Positions 61,682 through 64,000 of a DNA stretch of 64,000 bases are shown here, piece by piece. How positions within the stretch are numbered: the stretch's first letter is position 1; each line of letters starts with the position of its first letter. Where the stretch lies: positions 620,001-684,000 of the forward strand of contig NZ_JACHKA010000001.1 of the NCBI RefSeq assembly GCF_014203955.1, read 5' to 3'. The stretch comes from Sphingobium lignivorans. GTDB taxonomy: Bacteria; Pseudomonadota; Alphaproteobacteria; Sphingomonadales; Sphingomonadaceae. A program made the translations under genes and the position numbers. Under the pieces are notes generated by a model. That model was not told the DNA's origin and made no database searches. It saw only the letters and a program-made list of their open reading frames with translations.

Positions 61682-62116
61682 TCATGCCTCCGGGCGCTGC
61701 GGCTGCAGCCGGGCCGACTGGATCGCGCCGACCGCCGCCACCGCATCGAGGAACAGCCGCCGCGCCGTGAAATCGGGCACCATGTCGCGCAGCAGCGTGA
61801 CGGCGCAGGATTCGTCGCCCTGTGCCGCCATGACGGTGAGGTCGCCCAGCACCGCCTCGTCGGGCGTCAGGGTCATGCAGCACGGCCGGTGAATGAGGAA
61901 CTGCTCGGGCCAGCTCTGCTGGATGCCGTGTACCAGCCGCGCCAGTCGCCGCGCCGCGTCCATGCTGCGCAGCCGCACCGCCAGGTCGGGCAAGGGGTCC
62001 CGCCCGGCCTGCCCGAACATGATGCACAGCCGCGTCGCCATCACCATGTGCATGGCCGTGAGCGGAAAGGAGCGCAGGTCCCTGAAGCGAAACAAGTGCG
62101 AAAGCGTCTGATTCAT
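61682..62116 (-). CDS. Hypothetical protein, possibly DUF6628-like
   Basis: A 144-residue soluble protein, conserved-looking but without a recognised catalytic motif. Helical segments with MHMVMATRLCIMFGQAGRDPLPDLA and IHRPCCMTLTPDEAVLGDLTVMA, where a CC pair precedes a conserved TxDE; it brings to mind small sphingomonad proteins such as DUF6628, but I cannot confirm that. A strong GGAGGAG ribosome site precedes ATG 62116. Convergent with lysS. Confidence 0.7.
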   Translation of the reverse strand: MNQTLSHLFRFRDLRSFPLTAMHMVMATRLCIMFGQAGRDPLPDLAVRLRSMDAARRLARLVHGIQQSWPEQFLIHRPCCMTLTPDEAVLGDLTVMAAQGDESCAVTLLRDMVPDFTARRLFLDAVAAVGAIQSARLQPQRPEA

Positions 62117-62469
62117 GGGGGCTCCTCCGGTCGCGCTGCCATCGTCTCGTCCGGCAAATTATGCTATTGCGAACGAATTGCAATAACTTTCCGAAAGACC
62201 AGTCGCACCGGGACGCGTTTCATCTGTCCTAATATGTCCGGTTTCTCCGCCGCAGATCGGTCAAAAAATGGCCGTTTCCCGCACCATGGCGGGCCGTCGG
62301 ATCGATGGCGCGGACTGTAAGCCCATGTCCCGGTCCGCGCCGTTCCCCTCCGCGAACCTTCCCCCGAGCCGCCCCACCGATCGCCCCCGTAATTTTGCGG
62401 ATTCCGAAGGCCGGCCAGCCCCGCCACAAAAGGCGCATCAGCCCTGGCCCTGACCTGCGGAGACGGACA

Positions 62470-62856
62470 ATGATCGAACTGAGCGGCCCCCATGCCCACG
62501 CCCTCATCATCGAGGACAACATGATCATGAGCCGCGCGATCGAAGCCCAGCTCATGGCGGCCGGTTTCCGCTCCATCGATCATGCCCGCACCCGGGCACG
62601 GGCCATGACACTGGCCCGGGCGCAGTCGCCCGATGTTGTGGTGTTGGGCGAGCATGTCGATCAATGGGCGGGGATCGCCGCCGCGCAGGAACTCAGCCAT
62701 CGCGACGGGACGGCGGTGATGATGGTCACCACCGATCCGCAGTTCTGGCGGCGCCCCTTCCCCGAGGATGTTCCCGTGCGCGGGCCTTATCGCATCGATC
62801 AGCTGAGCCGCGCCTTCGGGGCCCGGCGGCAGGGAAGCGCAGCGCCCGTCGCGTGA
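62470..62856 (+). CDS. Receiver-like protein without the phospho-acceptor aspartate
   Basis: A 128-residue response-regulator receiver fold. The acidic pair Glu15-Asp16 is present (ALIIEDNMIMSRAI) and PDVVVLG matches the third strand, but the position of the phosphorylated aspartate is glycine (Gly60) and the KP lysine motif is missing. It cannot be phosphorylated in the usual way and may act as a protein-binding module or sense something else. Stand-alone gene between lysS region and adhP; no kinase nearby. Confidence 0.78.
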   Translation: MIELSGPHAHALIIEDNMIMSRAIEAQLMAAGFRSIDHARTRARAMTLARAQSPDVVVLGEHVDQWAGIAAAQELSHRDGTAVMMVTTDPQFWRRPFPEDVPVRGPYRIDQLSRAFGARRQGSAAPVA

Positions 62857-62943
62857 CGGGGCGGGGGGACGGATGATCCCGCGCGCCGGTCCGCCGCGAT
62901 CCGTTGGACATCCCACATCTCAACCAGTCAGGAGTGAGTTCCC

Positions 62944-63987
62944 ATGCAGAAGACCATGAAAGCCGCCGTCGTCCGCGCGTTCGGCAAGCCCCTCGTCATC
63001 GAGGAAGTGAAGGTGCCCGAAGTCGGTCCCGGCCAGATCCTCGTCAAGGTCGCTGCGGCCGGCGTCTGCCACACGGATCTCCATGCCGCCGAGGGCGACT
63101 GGCCGGTCAAGCCGACGCCGCCCTTCATTCCGGGGCATGAGAGGGTGGGGCATGTGGTCGCGGTGGGCGCCGGAGTCACGCATGTGCGCGAGGGCGATCG
63201 GGTCGGCGTTCCGTGGCTCTACAGCGCATGCGGCCATTGCGTGCACTGCCTGGGCGGCTGGGAGACGCTGTGCGAGGCGCAGCAGAACACAGGCTATTCG
63301 GTGAACGGCAGCTTCGCCGAATATGTCCTCGCCGATCCGAACTATGTCGGCCATCTGCCCGCCAATGTGGGTTTCGTCGAAATCGCGCCGGTACTTTGCG
63401 CTGGCGTCACGGTCTACAAGGGGCTGAAGGTCACGGACACCAAGCCGGGCGACTGGGTCGCGATATCGGGCATCGGCGGGCTGGGGCACATGGCGGTGCA
63501 ATATGCCAAGGCAATGGGGCTCAATGTCGTGGCGGTCGATATCGACGACGAGAAGCTGACGCTCGCGGAGCGGCTCGGTGCCGACCTGTCGGTCAATGCG
63601 CTCAATACCGATCCGGCCGCCTTCGTCCGAAAGGAGATCGGCGGCGCGCAGGGCGTGCTGGTGACGGCGGTGAGCCCCAAGGCGTTCCAGCAGGCGATGG
63701 GCATGGCCCGCCGGGGCGGCACGGTCTCCCTCAATGGCCTGCCGCCGGGTGATTTCCCGGTGTCCATCTTCGACACGGTGCTGAACGGGACCGCCATCCG
63801 GGGCTCGATCGTCGGCACGCGGCTCGATCTCCAGGAAGCGCTGGATTTCGCGCAGGCGGGGAAAGTCCACGCGACGGTGAAGACCGATGCGCTGGAGAAC
63901 ATCAATGACGTGTTCGCGCGGATGCACCATGGCGAGATCGAGGGGCGCATCGTCCTCGATTTCGAGGGCGCCGGAACGCCGGCCTAG
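62944..63987 (+). CDS. adhP: Zinc-dependent alcohol dehydrogenase AdhP
   Basis: A 347-residue medium-chain dehydrogenase oxidising primary alcohols with NAD. Catalytic zinc ligands are Cys in AGVCHTDLH, His in GHERVG and Cys in VLCAG; the structural zinc has [15 protein letters not shown] (four cysteines). The Rossmann loop is [20 protein letters not shown] ribosome site (CAGGAGTGAG) precedes ATG. It ends 13 bases before the window edge. Confidence 0.95.
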   Translation: MQKTMKAAVVRAFGKPLVIEEVKVPEVGPGQILVKVAAAGVCHTDLHAAEGDWPVKPTPPFIPGHERVGHVVAVGAGVTHVREGDRVGVPWLYSACGHCVHCLGGWETLCEAQQNTGYSVNGSFAEYVLADPNYVGHLPANVGFVEIAPVLCAGVTVYKGLKVTDTKPGDWVAISGIGGLGHMAVQYAKAMGLNVVAVDIDDEKLTLAERLGADLSVNALNTDPAAFVRKEIGGAQGVLVTAVSPKAFQQAMGMARRGGTVSLNGLPPGDFPVSIFDTVLNGTAIRGSIVGTRLDLQEALDFAQAGKVHATVKTDALENINDVFARMHHGEIEGRIVLDFEGAGTPA

Positions 63988-64000
63988 AACGCCTGAACTC

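Overview
This 64 kb window is GC-rich chromosomal DNA from an alphaproteobacterium, most likely a sphingomonad (Sphingomonas, Sphingobium or Novosphingobium group). The evidence is a class I lysyl-tRNA synthetase, two PEPxxWA-CTERM proteins with an EpsD-type lipoprotein, an rpmF-plsX-fabH-ihfA-merR core operon, a large TonB-dependent receptor, and a biotin/PEP-synthase-like gene set resembling the acetovanillone pathway of Sphingobium. No tRNA, rRNA, CRISPR array or transposase was seen.

Layout. 1-9.8 kb: 3' part of ppc, an outer-membrane barrel protein, a cyclophilin, mgtE, an MFS exporter, an overlapping nucleotidyltransferase-metallophosphoesterase pair, and an isolated SUKH gene. 9.8-15 kb: a MarR regulator divergent from a tyrosine-catabolism operon (hppD, VOC protein, fahA, maiA) with two near-identical operator-like sites between them; then an HxlR regulator divergent from azoR. 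15.3-19.2 kb: a YbbA/YbbP-type ABC exporter divergent from a TesA-like esterase. 19.3-31.7 kb: an amidohydrolase, then a long same-strand block running from a cupin, an MFS pump and an AraC regulator into a two-part PEP-synthase-like kinase, BCCP, biotin carboxylase, carboxyltransferase, HAD phosphatase and O-methyltransferase. I infer an ATP-driven phosphorylation-then-carboxylation route for a phenolic ketone. 31.9-40.3 kb: a CmcJ/NvfI-like oxygenase with a MarR regulator, a TonB receptor, and a three-gene catabolic operon (AAHS transporter, LigW-like decarboxylase, NTF2-like protein).

40.9-48.5 kb is the accessory region. A GT2 glycosyltransferase and EpsD are followed by two PEPxxWA-CTERM genes that have almost identical flanks but unrelated bodies. 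Tail-to-tail against them lies a compact phage or gene-transfer-agent-like cassette: spike base, SGNH hydrolase, holin-like protein, a short leader ORF, SAR-type lysozyme, and overlapping Rz/Rz1 spanins. It has no capsid, terminase or integrase. A truncated extra copy of the Rz1 gene sits beside the first PEP-CTERM gene.

48.6-64 kb is mostly housekeeping: nth, dapB, a CobB deacylase, an MBL hydrolase, rnk, the rpmF-plsX-fabH-ihfA-merR operon, a SixA-type phosphatase with a DinG-like helicase, a PilZ protein, class I lysS, a small unknown, a receiver-like protein lacking its phospho-acceptor aspartate, and adhP. Intergenic palindromes of several families (a 104-bp element in three copies and shorter GTCATTCCC hairpins) are scattered throughout, two of them inside the carboxylase gene block.
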